Source: Scytolyngbya sp. HA4215-MV1 (GTDB lineage Bacteria; Cyanobacteriota; Cyanobacteriia; Leptolyngbyales; Leptolyngbyaceae). From it: a stretch of 64,000 bases of DNA. This document shows, piece after piece, positions 1 through 9,173 of this stretch (position 1 is the first letter of the stretch; every line of letters starts with the position of its first letter). The stretch covers positions 186,001 through 250,000 of the forward strand of contig JAHHIA010000011.1 in assembly GCA_019359045.1 (NCBI GenBank). Direction: 5' to 3'. A program made the translations under genes and the position numbers. The notes beneath the pieces are model-generated. The model worked only from the letters and a program-made list of their open reading frames with translations, made no database searches and was not told the origin of the DNA.

Positions 1-59
1 CACTTCTTTACCCCAACCCCTCAAACCCAACACCCGATCGTCACAATCTCACACGGAGT

Positions 60-1355
60 ATGACCAAACAATCACTCCTAGAGCGATTTCGTCGAGCTTA
101 CCGAGATCTAGAACTATTTCCATTGCTGACCGCCGAAGAGATTGATGCCTTTCGGGTGGAATACGGCAGAGATACCTTGGCAAAGCTGGAACAAGTGGTG
201 GACGATGCCGAGCAAGACGGCAAGATTATCTTTGCAGGGCACCGGGGCTGTGGCAAATCAACGCTGCTGGCACGCTTTGCCAAGCAAATGATGCAGCAGG
301 GATACTTTGTTGTCTTTTTTTCCATTGCCGATATGGTGGAAATGTCGGCAGTAGACCATATCAATATTCTCTACGCCATCGCAGTGCAGCTCCTGAGCAA
401 AGCCACTGAGCGGAAAATCCCTATTCCCGAAAAAACCAAAAAAGAAATTCTTACCTGGTTGATTACTTCTCGGACTGAGACGACCGATCGCAGTTTGACT
501 AGTGAGATGGGTATGGGCGGAGACGTGCTCAAACTGGTGACTGCTAAGCTCAAAACCGAGTCCAAGTTTCGGGAAGAAATCAAGCGCACCTACGAGCGAC
601 GAGTATCCGATCTGGTTGCCAAGGTGGATGAAATTGCCCAATGTGTGAGGGATGCAACTCAAAAAGATGTGCTGGTGGTGATTGATGACCTGGACAAGCT
701 GGATTGGAAACTGGTTGAGGAGATCTATAAAAACAACATCAATGCTCTGTTTCAGCCCAAGTTGCGAATTGTCTTCACCATCCCCATTTCAGTGATCCGG
801 GATATTGAACTACGCACCATTCTGCAAACAGCATCCGGTAGCCCCATACAACAGATGGAGGTTGCTAAATTCTTCAGCAAAGCAGATCGCCACAATCCTG
901 AGGCAGTGCCGCTGCAAAGTAAAGTGGAGGTTTTTTTGGAAGTCTTGCAAAAACGACTTCCTGAGGATTTGATTGAGCTAGAAACTGCCCGCAAGATGGT
1001 GGTCTATAGCGGTGGCGTGATTCGGGAACTGGTCAGAATTGCCAGAGCCAGTTGTTCTCAATGCTTACTCCTGATTCGGCAAAACCCAGACCAAACCGAA
1101 CTCCAGATCAACGACGAGATTTTGCAACAGGCGCTGCGCGATTTACGCAATGATTTTGCCTCATCACTGGGAGCCAGTCGCTACCAAATCCTGACTACTA
1201 CCTATCAGGAAGGCAAACCTGCCGACTTGACCGACGAATTTTTGCTGTTGCTGCATGGGCTGTATATTCTGGAATATCGCAATGATGAGGTCTGGTATGA
1301 CGTTCACCCGATCGTCGTAGAACTCCTCAAACGAGCCAACCTGGTGCCCTCCTAA
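60..1355 (+). CDS. P-loop AAA/STAND-like ATPase, partner of the downstream TPR protein
   Basis: A 431-residue soluble ATPase. A Walker A motif (GHRGCGKST) lies at residues 60-68 and a Walker B motif (VLVVIDDLDKL) at about 204-214. Residues 390-431 look like a small winged-helix-type tail. There is no signal peptide or membrane segment. The ATG at 60 follows a CGGAG ribosome site. The next gene starts 74 bp downstream on the same strand, so the two are probably co-transcribed. The arrangement of P-loop, then DDLDK box, then helical C-terminus resembles Orc1/KAP/STAND ATPases, but I cannot name a family with certainty. Its function is unknown. By inference it is a nucleotide-driven switch acting with the TPR protein. 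Confidence 0.85.
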   Translation: MTKQSLLERFRRAYRDLELFPLLTAEEIDAFRVEYGRDTLAKLEQVVDDAEQDGKIIFAGHRGCGKSTLLARFAKQMMQQGYFVVFFSIADMVEMSAVDHINILYAIAVQLLSKATERKIPIPEKTKKEILTWLITSRTETTDRSLTSEMGMGGDVLKLVTAKLKTESKFREEIKRTYERRVSDLVAKVDEIAQCVRDATQKDVLVVIDDLDKLDWKLVEEIYKNNINALFQPKLRIVFTIPISVIRDIELRTILQTASGSPIQQMEVAKFFSKADRHNPEAVPLQSKVEVFLEVLQKRLPEDLIELETARKMVVYSGGVIRELVRIARASCSQCLLLIRQNPDQTELQINDEILQQALRDLRNDFASSLGASRYQILTTTYQEGKPADLTDEFLLLLHGLYILEYRNDEVWYDVHPIVVELLKRANLVPS

Positions 1356-1429
1356 TCTCCTCTAGGCAGGTCCCCAAGTATTTCGTCTAAGATCTAAGAT
1401 CTAAAGTCACCCGTCTTCCCCTCCCTTTA

Positions 1430-3982
1430 ATGGCATCCTCAGAAGACATTGCCCAAGAGAATCAGCGCAACTACGATCGGTTGATCGTAGCGTTGGAAGC
1501 TAGTTTGGGTAAATTGGACTTGCTGCTGGCAGTGTGTGACGATCGGAACTTGCAAGAAAGCTTGATTCAACGCTACGAAGCCGAACTGAAGCAAGAGGGT
1601 ATTGAACATTACCGGGTTCTGGTGCGTCGGCAGGAACCTAGTTTACGGCACGCGATCGAGCAAGTAGTGCAGCAAAAAAACGCCTTGCAACAAGGACTAC
1701 CCGCTGTTGTGACCGTATTGGGTGTAGATGATCTGTTACCCCTGCGGTTAGATGCCGCGCGATCGCAGCTAGAAAAGTTATTCGGCTATTTGCAATGGAC
1801 ACGGGAAGCCTTCCGCTCATTTCAATTTCCGGTGGTGGTGTGGTTGACGCAGGCAGTTCTGGCGCAACTGACAGAAAAAGCCCCCGATTTTTGGAGTTGG
1901 CGCGGCGGTGTATTTTGGTTTGGTCAGACCAAAGTCAATTTCGTGACTGCTAAAGGGTGGGCAATCAATTCGTTACCGACTTCAGCAGAATTACTGTCGA
2001 TTCGCCCACAGTCCCAATCTGGATTGGCAATTAATCCAGAAATTGCTGGATGGTTGCACTTAATTGAATATATTCAGCAGCAACAAGGGCAAGACACGCC
2101 CTTACTGGCGGGACTGTATGAGCGATTGGGCAAAGCATACACCCAACTCGGTAATACGCGTCAAGATCGCCAATTTGCCATTCAAGCTATGAAGCGATCG
2201 ATCGTCCTCAAAAGGAAATTGGGTCTGGAGACTGATCTGGTGCAAAGTTTGAAGCAACTGGGCGATTTGCACTTTGAGGTCAAACTGGATAGTAGTAGCG
2301 TTCAATCTGCCTTTGAGGCATATACCGAAGCCCTGGAAGTGGCACAGAAAACGGGCGATCGCCTCGGTGAAGCAGATACCCTCAAAGCGATCGGGGATGT
2401 CCGAAAATTTCTCAAACAGAATCAGGAAGCTCTGTGCTACTATGACGACGCCTTAGCCCGGTATCGCGAAATTCGGGAACGTCGTGGGGAAGCCACCACC
2501 CTCGAAGCGATCGGCGATGTCTTGCAATTTCTCAAACAAAGCCAGGAAGCCTTGAACTTCTACGATCAAGCGCTGGTGCTCTATCGGCAAGTGGGCGATT
2601 GTTTAGGCGAAGCCAATACACTTAAAGCCATTGGCGATGTCTTGCAATTTCTCAAGCAAAGTCAGGCAGCTTGGAGCCGTTATAACCAGGCGCTTGCCCT
2701 CTACTGTCAGGTAGGCAATCGGTTGGGAGAAGCCAACACGCTCAAAGTGATTGGCGATGTGCTGCAATTTCTCAAACAAAGTCAGGATGCGTTAAGTCGA
2801 TATAATCAGGCACTCACTCTTTATCGGGAAGTGGGCGATCGCTTCGGTGAAGCCAACACGCTCAAAGCAATCGGCGACATGCTGCAATTTCTCGACCAAC
2901 GCAACGAAGCCCTCAACCGCTATGACCAGGCGCTCCCCCTCTATCGCGAAGTCGGCGATCGCCTCGGCGAAGCCAATACGTTGCAGGTGATTGGCGATGT
3001 CTTACAGTTTCTCAACCAACGGAATGATGCCTTAGAACACTACCATCAGGCATTAGCGTTGTATCGCGAAGTTGGTGCCCGTCTCGGTGAAGCCAACACC
3101 CTCCAAGCGATTGGCGATGTGCTGCAATTTCTCGATCAGCGCAGTGAAGCCCTGAATCGCTATGACCAGGCATTGACCCTGTATCGTGAAGTCGGCGATC
3201 GCCTGGGTGAAGCCAACACCCTCAAAGCGATCGGCGACCTCCTGCAATTTCTTGACCAACGCCACGAAGCCCTCCAGCGCTACGACCAGGCACTGACCCT
3301 CTACCGCGAAGTCGGTGCCCGCCTCGGCGAAGCCAACACCCTCCAGGCGATCGGCGATGTCTTGCAATTTCTTGACCAACGGGACGAAGCCCTTCAGCGC
3401 TACGACCAGGCATTGAGCCTCTATCGCGAAGTTGGTGCCCGCCTCGGCGAAGCCAACACCCTCCAGGCGATCGGCGATATCTTGCAATTTCTCGACCAAC
3501 GGGACGAAGCTCTTCAGCGCTACGACCAGGCATTGACCCTCTATCGCGCAATCGGTGCTCACCTCGGTGAAGCCAACACCCTTCAAGCGATCGGAGATGT
3601 GTCGCAACTACTCAATCACCCAGATGAAGCCTTGAGTCGCTATGACCAGGCTTTAAACTTGTATCGCGAGGTTGGCGATCGTCTGGGCGAAGCCAACGTT
3701 TTGCAAGCGATTGGACGAACGCAGGCAGATGCCACCCAACGCCTACATCATTTACAACAAGCCCAGGTTCTTTACGAAGCTATTGGCGATCGTTATAGCC
3801 AGAGCCGTAACCTGGCACAATTTCTGGCAGATGCCCAACTCCAACTTGGACAGACCGGTCCCGCCCTCGAATCCTTAACTCGGGCAGCCCAACTGGCAGA
3901 CGGTAGCGAATATGAATTTTTTCGCCAAGATGCCCTAGCCAAAATTCAGGAAATTCGGCAAGAACAAAGCCAGCTTTCCTAG
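1430..3982 (+). CDS. TPR-repeat protein with N-terminal inactive-NTPase-like domain
   Basis: An 850-residue protein. Residues 1-200 form an alpha/beta domain without a P-loop; the stretches AVVTVLG, VVVWLTQ and FWSWRGGVFWF resemble a degenerate NTPase domain seen in cyanobacterial TPR proteins. From about residue 225 the protein is built of TPRs. Roughly 12 consecutive 40-residue units carry the signature GDRLGEANTL..IGDVLQFL. This type of TPR usually binds proteins or peptides. It follows the ATPase gene by 74 bp, so the pair is probably one functional unit. No convincing ribosome site precedes the ATG. The 3' end overlaps a convergent small gene by 48 bp. The repeats are unusually similar at DNA level, which suggests recent expansion or gene conversion. 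Confidence 0.85.
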   Translation: MASSEDIAQENQRNYDRLIVALEASLGKLDLLLAVCDDRNLQESLIQRYEAELKQEGIEHYRVLVRRQEPSLRHAIEQVVQQKNALQQGLPAVVTVLGVDDLLPLRLDAARSQLEKLFGYLQWTREAFRSFQFPVVVWLTQAVLAQLTEKAPDFWSWRGGVFWFGQTKVNFVTAKGWAINSLPTSAELLSIRPQSQSGLAINPEIAGWLHLIEYIQQQQGQDTPLLAGLYERLGKAYTQLGNTRQDRQFAIQAMKRSIVLKRKLGLETDLVQSLKQLGDLHFEVKLDSSSVQSAFEAYTEALEVAQKTGDRLGEADTLKAIGDVRKFLKQNQEALCYYDDALARYREIRERRGEATTLEAIGDVLQFLKQSQEALNFYDQALVLYRQVGDCLGEANTLKAIGDVLQFLKQSQAAWSRYNQALALYCQVGNRLGEANTLKVIGDVLQFLKQSQDALSRYNQALTLYREVGDRFGEANTLKAIGDMLQFLDQRNEALNRYDQALPLYREVGDRLGEANTLQVIGDVLQFLNQRNDALEHYHQALALYREVGARLGEANTLQAIGDVLQFLDQRSEALNRYDQALTLYREVGDRLGEANTLKAIGDLLQFLDQRHEALQRYDQALTLYREVGARLGEANTLQAIGDVLQFLDQRDEALQRYDQALSLYREVGARLGEANTLQAIGDILQFLDQRDEALQRYDQALTLYRAIGAHLGEANTLQAIGDVSQLLNHPDEALSRYDQALNLYREVGDRLGEANVLQAIGRTQADATQRLHHLQQAQVLYEAIGDRYSQSRNLAQFLADAQLQLGQTGPALESLTRAAQLADGSEYEFFRQDALAKIQEIRQEQSQLS
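2357..3720 (+). repeat. Coding tandem repeat, 120-bp unit, about 12 copies
   Basis: The motif GGCGATCGCCTCGGTGAAGC and close variants recur every 120 bp (for example near 2357, 2837, 2957, 3197 and 3677). Each unit encodes one 40-residue TPR. Units between about 2840 and 3560 are the most alike, as expected for recent duplication or gene conversion. Confidence 0.9.
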
Positions 3983-4123
3983 CCCATCCAGCGACAACCC
4001 GCCCACTGGAGCAGGCAACATCTCACCCCGAAAGTCCAGCAATTGTACTACCAACAGGTAAACGACACTGAGGAGAATTGCGATCGCCCCTGTAATCACT
4101 GCCACCACTTTCGATCGATCCAT
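3935..4123 (-). CDS. Small single-pass membrane protein, function unknown
   Basis: A 62-residue protein starting MDRSKVVAVITGA. One hydrophobic segment (about residues 5-26, ending LLVVQLLDFRGE) is followed by a short soluble tail. I recall similar small proteins in other cyanobacteria, which supports it being real, but I know no function. An in-frame GTG at 4135 would add four residues; the ATG at 4123 has AAGG just upstream. Its 3' end overlaps the convergent TPR gene by 48 bp, so its C-terminal codons are constrained on both strands. Confidence 0.6.
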   Translation of the reverse strand: MDRSKVVAVITGAIAILLSVVYLLVVQLLDFRGEMLPAPVGGLSLDGLGKLALFLPNFLNFG

Positions 4124-4251
4124 AACCTTGCCCACTGCCGACTCTTTCAGTGTATCGCAGGGGTCGTCGGAGTTAGGAGAAGTCAGGAGTCAGAAGTCGA
4201 AACTAAAATTCAAAGCTTAAAAATTCTGCCATTTTTCTCCTCCCTTATTCC

Positions 4252-4515
4252 TCACACTTCCGGCTTAGGCAAAATTCTGAGAAACTTCACAACCTGACCT
4301 ATTACTTCCAGACTCACCAGGTGTTCTGCTAGCTCGAAACAGTAGAAAATCCCACTGGTCCCAATTTGGCGATACTCAGGCAAGTCGTAGAGTTGACCAA
4401 TGTTCTGAAATTCTTCAAATACAAACTGGTGAACCTGTTGATAGAGGGCAGGTTCCAGATTCTTCAAATCCAGCAGAAACGATCGTTCGTATCTCACCTC
4501 AAGCCGCACGGGCAT
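4252..4515 (-). CDS. RelE/ParE-type toxin of a type II toxin-antitoxin pair
   Basis: An 87-residue basic protein with the RelE-superfamily pattern: an N-terminal strand plus YERSFLLDLK helix, a central helix, then strands SGIFYCFELAEHLV and VVKFLRILPKP. Such toxins cleave mRNA on the ribosome or poison gyrase; the target here is unknown. The ATG at 4515 is preferred over the one at 4545 because GGAG lies 7 bases before it. The antitoxin gene sits immediately upstream (65 bp gap), the classical antitoxin-then-toxin order. Family call is good; activity is not shown. Confidence 0.75.
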   Translation of the reverse strand: MPVRLEVRYERSFLLDLKNLEPALYQQVHQFVFEEFQNIGQLYDLPEYRQIGTSGIFYCFELAEHLVSLEVIGQVVKFLRILPKPEV

Positions 4516-4580
4516 GGGCACTCTCCGGGTAGAAAGTTGAGTCATTGGGATGCACCATTACAGATTACAAAAGTGGATGA

Positions 4581-4781
4581 CTAGGAAAGAAATGCCAGAA
4601 ACTCCAAAGCACCTTCACGGGTGAGGGTATCTCCAGGCTGAAGGGATTGTTTGGAGGATTGAATCGCTTTCAGTAAATAATCATCCTGGTATACCGCTTC
4701 CAGCCTTTTCCACAATTTGGTGCGTTCGTCTTCGGGTAGCCGATCGATCAAGCGATAGAGTCGATTTCTCATCAAATCCAT
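4581..4781 (-). CDS. Antitoxin of the adjacent RelE-type toxin
   Basis: A 66-residue protein, mostly helical and charged (RLYRLIDRLPEDERTKLWKRLEAVYQDD), ending with a helix carrying LTREGALEFLAFL. The ATG has a strong ribosome site (GGGAGGG, 7 bases upstream). Small size, charge, position directly upstream of the toxin and the same strand make it the antitoxin. By analogy it would neutralise the toxin and repress the operon. I see no clear ribbon-helix-helix signature, so the DNA-binding role is inferred. Confidence 0.7.
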   Translation of the reverse strand: MDLMRNRLYRLIDRLPEDERTKLWKRLEAVYQDDYLLKAIQSSKQSLQPGDTLTREGALEFLAFLS

Positions 4782-5301
4782 GGTGAACCCTCCCGGTAAA
4801 GACTCAACAAGATTAGGGGTCTAGTGTCAGAGGTGCGGTATCAGGTGTCAAGGAATATTGATGACATCGAGACGACCGAAGCACTGCCACGAGAGCTTAT
4901 GCCTTATTCAGACTGCCCAAAACAGAGCTAGAAATCACAATCTGTCAGAAGATTTGGCTGAACTTTTGCCCAATCATGGCTTTGACGTCTCAATTTCTGC
5001 AAGGTTGGTTCGCTATCTTTTCGGACTCTTAATCTCAAATTTGCAATCTCAAAGCTTTCATCACTTTTCCGAGACGTCTGTTGGCTAGGTTGTTTCCTAG
5101 TGGTCTGTCAAGACTGTTTTGAGAGTTTCCAACCCCTCAAAACAGCTCAAAAATGATTTTTGTAGATTTGAGTGACTCCTCTTATCCTGACGGATTACTA
5201 GGTAGCACGGAAAATTATCTGAGAATTTTGAGTCAAGTTCGATACCGGGGGACGCTCCCTGCTACGATACGATCGCTCCATCTGAAAATGTAAGACTCGG
5301 T
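4782..5301. other. Intergenic region, no gene supported
   Basis: This 520-bp gap separates the toxin-antitoxin operon from livM. It is AT-rich with short stop-interrupted frames on both strands. A 76-codon open frame at 4858-5088 has no ribosome site and unlikely composition. The stretch might be a decayed insertion sequence, but I cannot identify one. The livM promoter should lie towards its right end. Confidence 0.5.
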
Positions 5302-6459
5302 ATGGATCACGATTCCTTCTCGGTTGGCTATCTGGTTTCCCTGATTATCTTCACTGGCACCTATGCCCTGTTTAGCCTGGGATTGAATCTGCAATGGGGC
5401 TTTACGGGGCTGATTAACTTTGGGCATATCGCCTTTATGACCGTTGGGGCGTACACTACCATTTTGTTGAGTTTGGCGCAGGTGCCGCTAATTCTGGCAA
5501 CCTTGATGGGTGCTGGGGTTGCAGCTTTACTGGGCTTGTTGATTGGTTTTTCAACATTACGGTTGCGAGAAGATTATTTAGCGATCGTGACGATCGGGGT
5601 CTCCGAAGTGGTGCGGCTGATTGCACTCAACGAAGAGTGGCTGACTCGTGGTCCCCGGGGGGTGTATGGCTATCCATTGCCCCTAGAGGGCTTTCGCCCA
5701 ACCCTATTGAGTAAGGGAGTGATGATTGCGATCTGGACTGTGATTTTTGCGATCGCGTTCTGGCAATTGGGACAATGGGTTAGCCGAAAGCTCAAGCAAA
5801 ATGCCAAGCTGCAACAAGTGACAACCGAAAACGAATTCACCCCGATTGAACGCTCTCGCCCGATCGGCAAACTGGTTCTCGCTGGCATGGCTGCCATTTT
5901 GGGATTGGTGCTCTACGGAGCGGGTGCAGCGAGTCTTTTTAACTATGACTACAAAGCAGGCTTGATGTTGGTACTGGTCATTGTGCTGGCGCTGATTTTT
6001 TGGCGGTTGGAATGGTTGGTGCGATCGCCCTGGGGCAGAGTACTGAAAGCCATTCGGGAAGATGAGGAAGTTGCCAAAGCGCTCGGTAAAAATGTGTTCT
6101 GGTACAAGCTCCAGTCTTTGATGTTGGGTGGAGCGATCGCTGGACTGGCTGGCGCTTTTTATGCCTGGAACTTGAGCTTTGTTAACCCTGATGGCTTCAT
6201 TCCTTTGATTACCTTCCAAGCCTGGACGATCGTCGTACTGGGAGGCGCCGGAAATAATGTCGGCACTCCTTTAGGAGCCGCGATTTTTTGGGGCTACAAC
6301 ACAATAACCCGCTTTGCTTTAGAAGATAATAGGCTCTTAGACGCTTCTCGCGCAGGCGCATTCCGGATTATGGTCATCGGCTTGCTGTTAATGATTTTGA
6401 TGGTCTGGAGACCTCAAGGTATCTTAGGCAAAAAGGAGGAACTAACCCTTGGTCGATAG
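5302..6459 (+). CDS. livM: Branched-chain/neutral amino acid ABC transporter permease (LivM type)
   Basis: A 385-residue inner-membrane permease with 8-10 hydrophobic segments. Typical LivM stretches are FGHIAFMTVGAYT near residue 45, the cytoplasmic coupling loop SPWGRVLKAIREDEEVAKALG near 240-260, and GGAGNNVGTPLGAAIFW near 313. It is longer than usual because of a charged insertion around residues 155-195. In cyanobacteria this family (Nat system) imports neutral amino acids. Its stop overlaps the start of the ATPase gene, so the two are translationally coupled. The LivH permease, binding protein and LivF ATPase are not in the window. Confidence 0.88.
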   Translation: MDHDSFSVGYLVSLIIFTGTYALFSLGLNLQWGFTGLINFGHIAFMTVGAYTTILLSLAQVPLILATLMGAGVAALLGLLIGFSTLRLREDYLAIVTIGVSEVVRLIALNEEWLTRGPRGVYGYPLPLEGFRPTLLSKGVMIAIWTVIFAIAFWQLGQWVSRKLKQNAKLQQVTTENEFTPIERSRPIGKLVLAGMAAILGLVLYGAGAASLFNYDYKAGLMLVLVIVLALIFWRLEWLVRSPWGRVLKAIREDEEVAKALGKNVFWYKLQSLMLGGAIAGLAGAFYAWNLSFVNPDGFIPLITFQAWTIVVLGGAGNNVGTPLGAAIFWGYNTITRFALEDNRLLDASRAGAFRIMVIGLLLMILMVWRPQGILGKKEELTLGR

Positions 6460-7342
6460 TGCCGCCCATCAACCGGACTCTTCGCCGGACAATTCTGCAT
6501 TAGATCCGCTAGCAAATGTGCAGAATCAAGACCTGGCAGAAGTGTTAGCAGAGGTGGAGAACGTTTCTCCCAGTCCCGCTTTAGAGTTGCCTCTTTTGGC
6601 AGCAGGAGGACTGATCAAAAATTTTGGTGGAATCCGAGCGGTAGATCATGCTTCCATTGAAGTGGCACCAGGCAGCATTACCGGACTAATTGGTCCTAAC
6701 GGTGCAGGCAAAACGACGTTGTTCAACCTGCTGTCCAGCTTTATTCGTCCTGATCAAGGCAGGGTGTTGTTCGATGGCGAACCGATTCAACACTTGCAGC
6801 CTTACCAGATTGCCCAACGCGGGATGGTGCGAACTTTTCAAGTCGCGCGGGTGCTATCACGGCTTTCTGTCCTGGAAAATATGCTATTGGCAGCCCAGCA
6901 GCAAACTGGCGAAAAATTCTGGAGTGCCTGGTTTCTGCCTAAACAAATTGCTAAGGAAGAGAAAGAACTCCGAGAACGAGCAATGGCAATTCTCCAGTCG
7001 GTTGGCTTAGCCCACATGGCGCATGAGTATGCAGGGGCACTGTCAGGTGGACAGCGCAAGTTGCTGGAGATGGCGCGGGCGCTAATGACTCGTCCAAAGT
7101 TGATTTTGCTCGATGAACCAGCGGCTGGGGTCAATCCTACCTTGATCAATCAGATCTGTGATCACATCGTCAATTGGAACAAAGAGGGCATGACCTTTTT
7201 GATCATTGAACACAATATGGATGTGATTATGTCTCTATGCGATCGCGTATGGGTATTGGCAGAAGGGCGAAACCTGGCAGTGGGCACGCCTGGAGAAATT
7301 CAGACGAACCCACAAGTGCTCGAAGCTTATTTGGGGCAATAA
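6449..7342 (+). CDS. livG: Branched-chain/neutral amino acid ABC transporter ATP-binding protein (LivG type)
   Basis: A 297-residue ABC ATPase that powers the LivM permease. It has Walker A GPNGAGKTT near residue 84, signature LSGGQRKLLEMARAL, Walker B LILLDEPAAG and the H-loop IIEHNMDVIM. The LivG hallmark is the longer central region (ARVLSRLSVLENMLLAAQ). The predicted start is TTG at 6449, supported by a perfect AAGGAGG at 6432-6438; it overlaps the livM stop by 11 bp. About 50 N-terminal residues are a Pro/Ser/Asp-rich extension before the ABC fold, absent from standard LivG. Confidence 0.9.
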   Translation: MVDSAAHQPDSSPDNSALDPLANVQNQDLAEVLAEVENVSPSPALELPLLAAGGLIKNFGGIRAVDHASIEVAPGSITGLIGPNGAGKTTLFNLLSSFIRPDQGRVLFDGEPIQHLQPYQIAQRGMVRTFQVARVLSRLSVLENMLLAAQQQTGEKFWSAWFLPKQIAKEEKELRERAMAILQSVGLAHMAHEYAGALSGGQRKLLEMARALMTRPKLILLDEPAAGVNPTLINQICDHIVNWNKEGMTFLIIEHNMDVIMSLCDRVWVLAEGRNLAVGTPGEIQTNPQVLEAYLGQ

Positions 7343-7355
7343 CCGACGATCGATC

Positions 7356-7664
7356 TCAGTCTTTTTTACCTTTCTTCTTCTTGCCCTTTTTCTCATCCAT
7401 GGGAAGTGGCGGATCTTGGGCGTTGGGTGTCTGCACTTGGGCGGGAGAGGGCGGCACTGAAACTGTAGGAGAAGGAGAAGGCTGTACTGAAGCAGCAGGG
7501 GATGGGCTGCTCACGGATGCTGGCGTGAGTGCTCGTTGCACCAGAATGGGAATTGCCGTGGTGCCTGCTAAGGTTGCAGCACCGATCACCCCTTGCGCAA
7601 CAGTCAGCTTGAGCTTCTGTCCTAGCTTAGGAGGTTGCGGCGAAGACCCTGAGTCATTTGTCAT
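7356..7664 (-). CDS. Small membrane-anchored Pro/Ser-rich protein with Lys-rich tail
   Basis: A 102-residue protein. A hydrophobic segment (LTVAQGVIGAATLAGTTAIPILVQ, about residues 20-43) precedes a Pro/Ser-rich linker and a tail of alternating Lys and Gly (KKGKKKKGKK). The order suggests an N-terminal anchor with an extended, highly basic end that could bind nucleic acid, phospholipid or an acidic surface; this is inference. No family recognised. It is convergent with livG, 13 bp from its stop. Confidence 0.55.
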   Translation of the reverse strand: MTNDSGSSPQPPKLGQKLKLTVAQGVIGAATLAGTTAIPILVQRALTPASVSSPSPAASVQPSPSPTVSVPPSPAQVQTPNAQDPPLPMDEKKGKKKKGKKD

Positions 7665-8149
7665 AGCTTTTCGATTCTTAAATAACGATTTGATTCATCC
7701 CATAGCACCCTTAAAAAAACGTAGGCAGCGGAAGACTCCTACAGATTTTATTGCAGATGCCCCTTGTTTAGATGGATGATCGTTATTTTTGTTCCTGGAA
7801 AAGATGGCGTGGAGGGCATCTCATACCGATTTCAATTGAAATCGTGGCAGATGAATCATGAAATGCCGATTAGTTAGTGAAACCTCTACACTCCAAAAGT
7901 GCTATCGCACCGCTTCGCTAACGCCAATCTAAGATTCAAAACAGTGTCATTTTTCAATCGGGACGCAATGCCTGGCGTCCCGACGAATTTTACCCGCGAT
8001 CGGCTAGTACTTTGGCGCCTAGGTAGGCAACCCCCCTGAGGGAGTCAGGAGTCAGAATGGTTGGTATATTCGCCAAGTTCTACTAGTCGTTTGTAGGATT
8101 GATTGAGGTATTTTTAGGGCTTATAACCCATCACAGGCTTAACAGACCC
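7665..8149. other. Intergenic region with small palindromes, no gene
   Basis: No coding frame is supported downstream of ndhK. Visible structures are the 16-bp palindrome GATTTCAATTGAAATC at about 7829-7844, a hairpin with 8-bp arms (CGGGACGC/GCGTCCCG) at 7959-7982, and one GGAGTCAGGAGTCAG heptamer repeat near 8040. The hairpin lacks a U tract. An ndhJ gene, expected next to ndhK in cyanobacteria, is absent. Confidence 0.55.
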
Positions 8150-8884
8150 TTAGCCTTCTTGACTTACAGGCAAGGATGGCAGCTTTGCTGGGATTGTCAG
8201 ACTAGGCGACTCTGACAGTGCCAAGGTTGGGCTTTGCCGAGTTGCTTTTTGCAAATACAGCCCATCATGCACCGGCGAAATGACTCGCATCTGGTGAGGA
8301 CGAGTGTAGTAGCGGTGAGTTTGCTCCGTTACCATTGGTTCTTGCAAGCTTTCGTTACCAATCTTTTTCCGCAATTTAATCAACGCATCCATAATTGCTT
8401 CAGGGCGAGGTGGGCAACCGGGAATATAAACATCAACTGGAATCAGCTTATCTACGCCTCGCACTGCGGAGGGTGAATCGACGCTGAACATGCCGCCCGT
8501 AATTGTGCAGGCACCCATCGCGATGACGTACTTCGGCTCTGGCATTTGCTCGTACAGTCGTACCAGGGCGGGAGCATATTTCATAGTGATTGTACCTGCT
8601 GTAATCATCAAATCCGCTTGCCGGGGAGACATGCGAGGAAAGATGCCAAACCGCTCCAGATCAAAGCGGGAACCGATCATGGCACTGAACTCAATAAAGC
8701 AACAGGCGGTGCCAAACATGAGTGGATAGAGACTGGACATCCGTGCCCAGTTGTAGAGGTCATCCACGGTGGTGAGGATCACATTTTCGGACAAACCCTG
8801 AGTTACCTGCGGGCGATCGATTGGGTTTGCAATTTTCGTTTCAGGTTGCTGGGGGGAGGCAACTGTTGAGGAAGAAACGGTCAT
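8150..8884 (-). CDS. ndhK: NAD(P)H-quinone oxidoreductase subunit K (NDH-1)
   Basis: A 244-residue NuoB-type subunit carrying the terminal [4Fe-4S] cluster N2 of the photosynthetic/respiratory NDH-1 complex, which passes electrons to plastoquinone. All four ligands are present: the Cys pair in GTACCFIEF (residues 61-62), Cys in MGACTITGG (about 126) and Cys in GCPPRPEA (about 157). The ATG at 8884 has AAGGAG 9 bases upstream, so it is preferred to the GTG at 8902. In most cyanobacteria the gene is the middle of ndhC-ndhK-ndhJ; here neither neighbour is present, so this may be a relocated or second copy. The Pro/Ser-rich C-terminus is variable in the family. Confidence 0.95.
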   Translation of the reverse strand: MTVSSSTVASPQQPETKIANPIDRPQVTQGLSENVILTTVDDLYNWARMSSLYPLMFGTACCFIEFSAMIGSRFDLERFGIFPRMSPRQADLMITAGTITMKYAPALVRLYEQMPEPKYVIAMGACTITGGMFSVDSPSAVRGVDKLIPVDVYIPGCPPRPEAIMDALIKLRKKIGNESLQEPMVTEQTHRYYTRPHQMRVISPVHDGLYLQKATRQSPTLALSESPSLTIPAKLPSLPVSQEG

Positions 8885-9060
8885 TTTGGAAAGCTCCTTC
8901 ACGTATAGAACAGGGTCTACATCGCGACATCTGTACAGGTTTAGATAGAAAACTACCCAGGAAACAGCGACAGAGCCAGGTCAAAAACGGGAGAACACAT
9001 GAATGAAGGTTAAATTCAATTGTTGAATTGTCGATATCAACGTGTAGTCAGAAAAATGTC

Positions 9061-9098
9061 CTAAAAAGTTGACAACCCTCGCCTTTGAGGTGGTCAAC
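9061..9098 (-). terminator. Probable rho-independent terminator of the phosphomutase-LapA unit
   Basis: Read on the minus strand, the arms GTTGACCACCTC and GAGGGTTGTCAAC pair with one bulge and are followed by TTTTT. It lies about 75 bp after the stop of the LapA-like gene. Confidence 0.6.
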
Positions 9099-9173
9099 TG
9101 TGTCTAGACTAGCTGAGTTACTTAAACTTTGCCTCCCCCATCTGGATGGGCTTTCAGGGTGATTTTGAGAGGC

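Noticed and set aside
3053-3607. 184- and 109-codon antisense open frames inside the TPR gene
   Set aside because: They are periodic reflections of the 120-bp coding repeats; no ribosome site, and their composition follows the sense gene.
4858-5088. 76-codon open frame between the toxin-antitoxin pair and livM
   Set aside because: No ribosome site or recognisable motif; possible degraded DNA.
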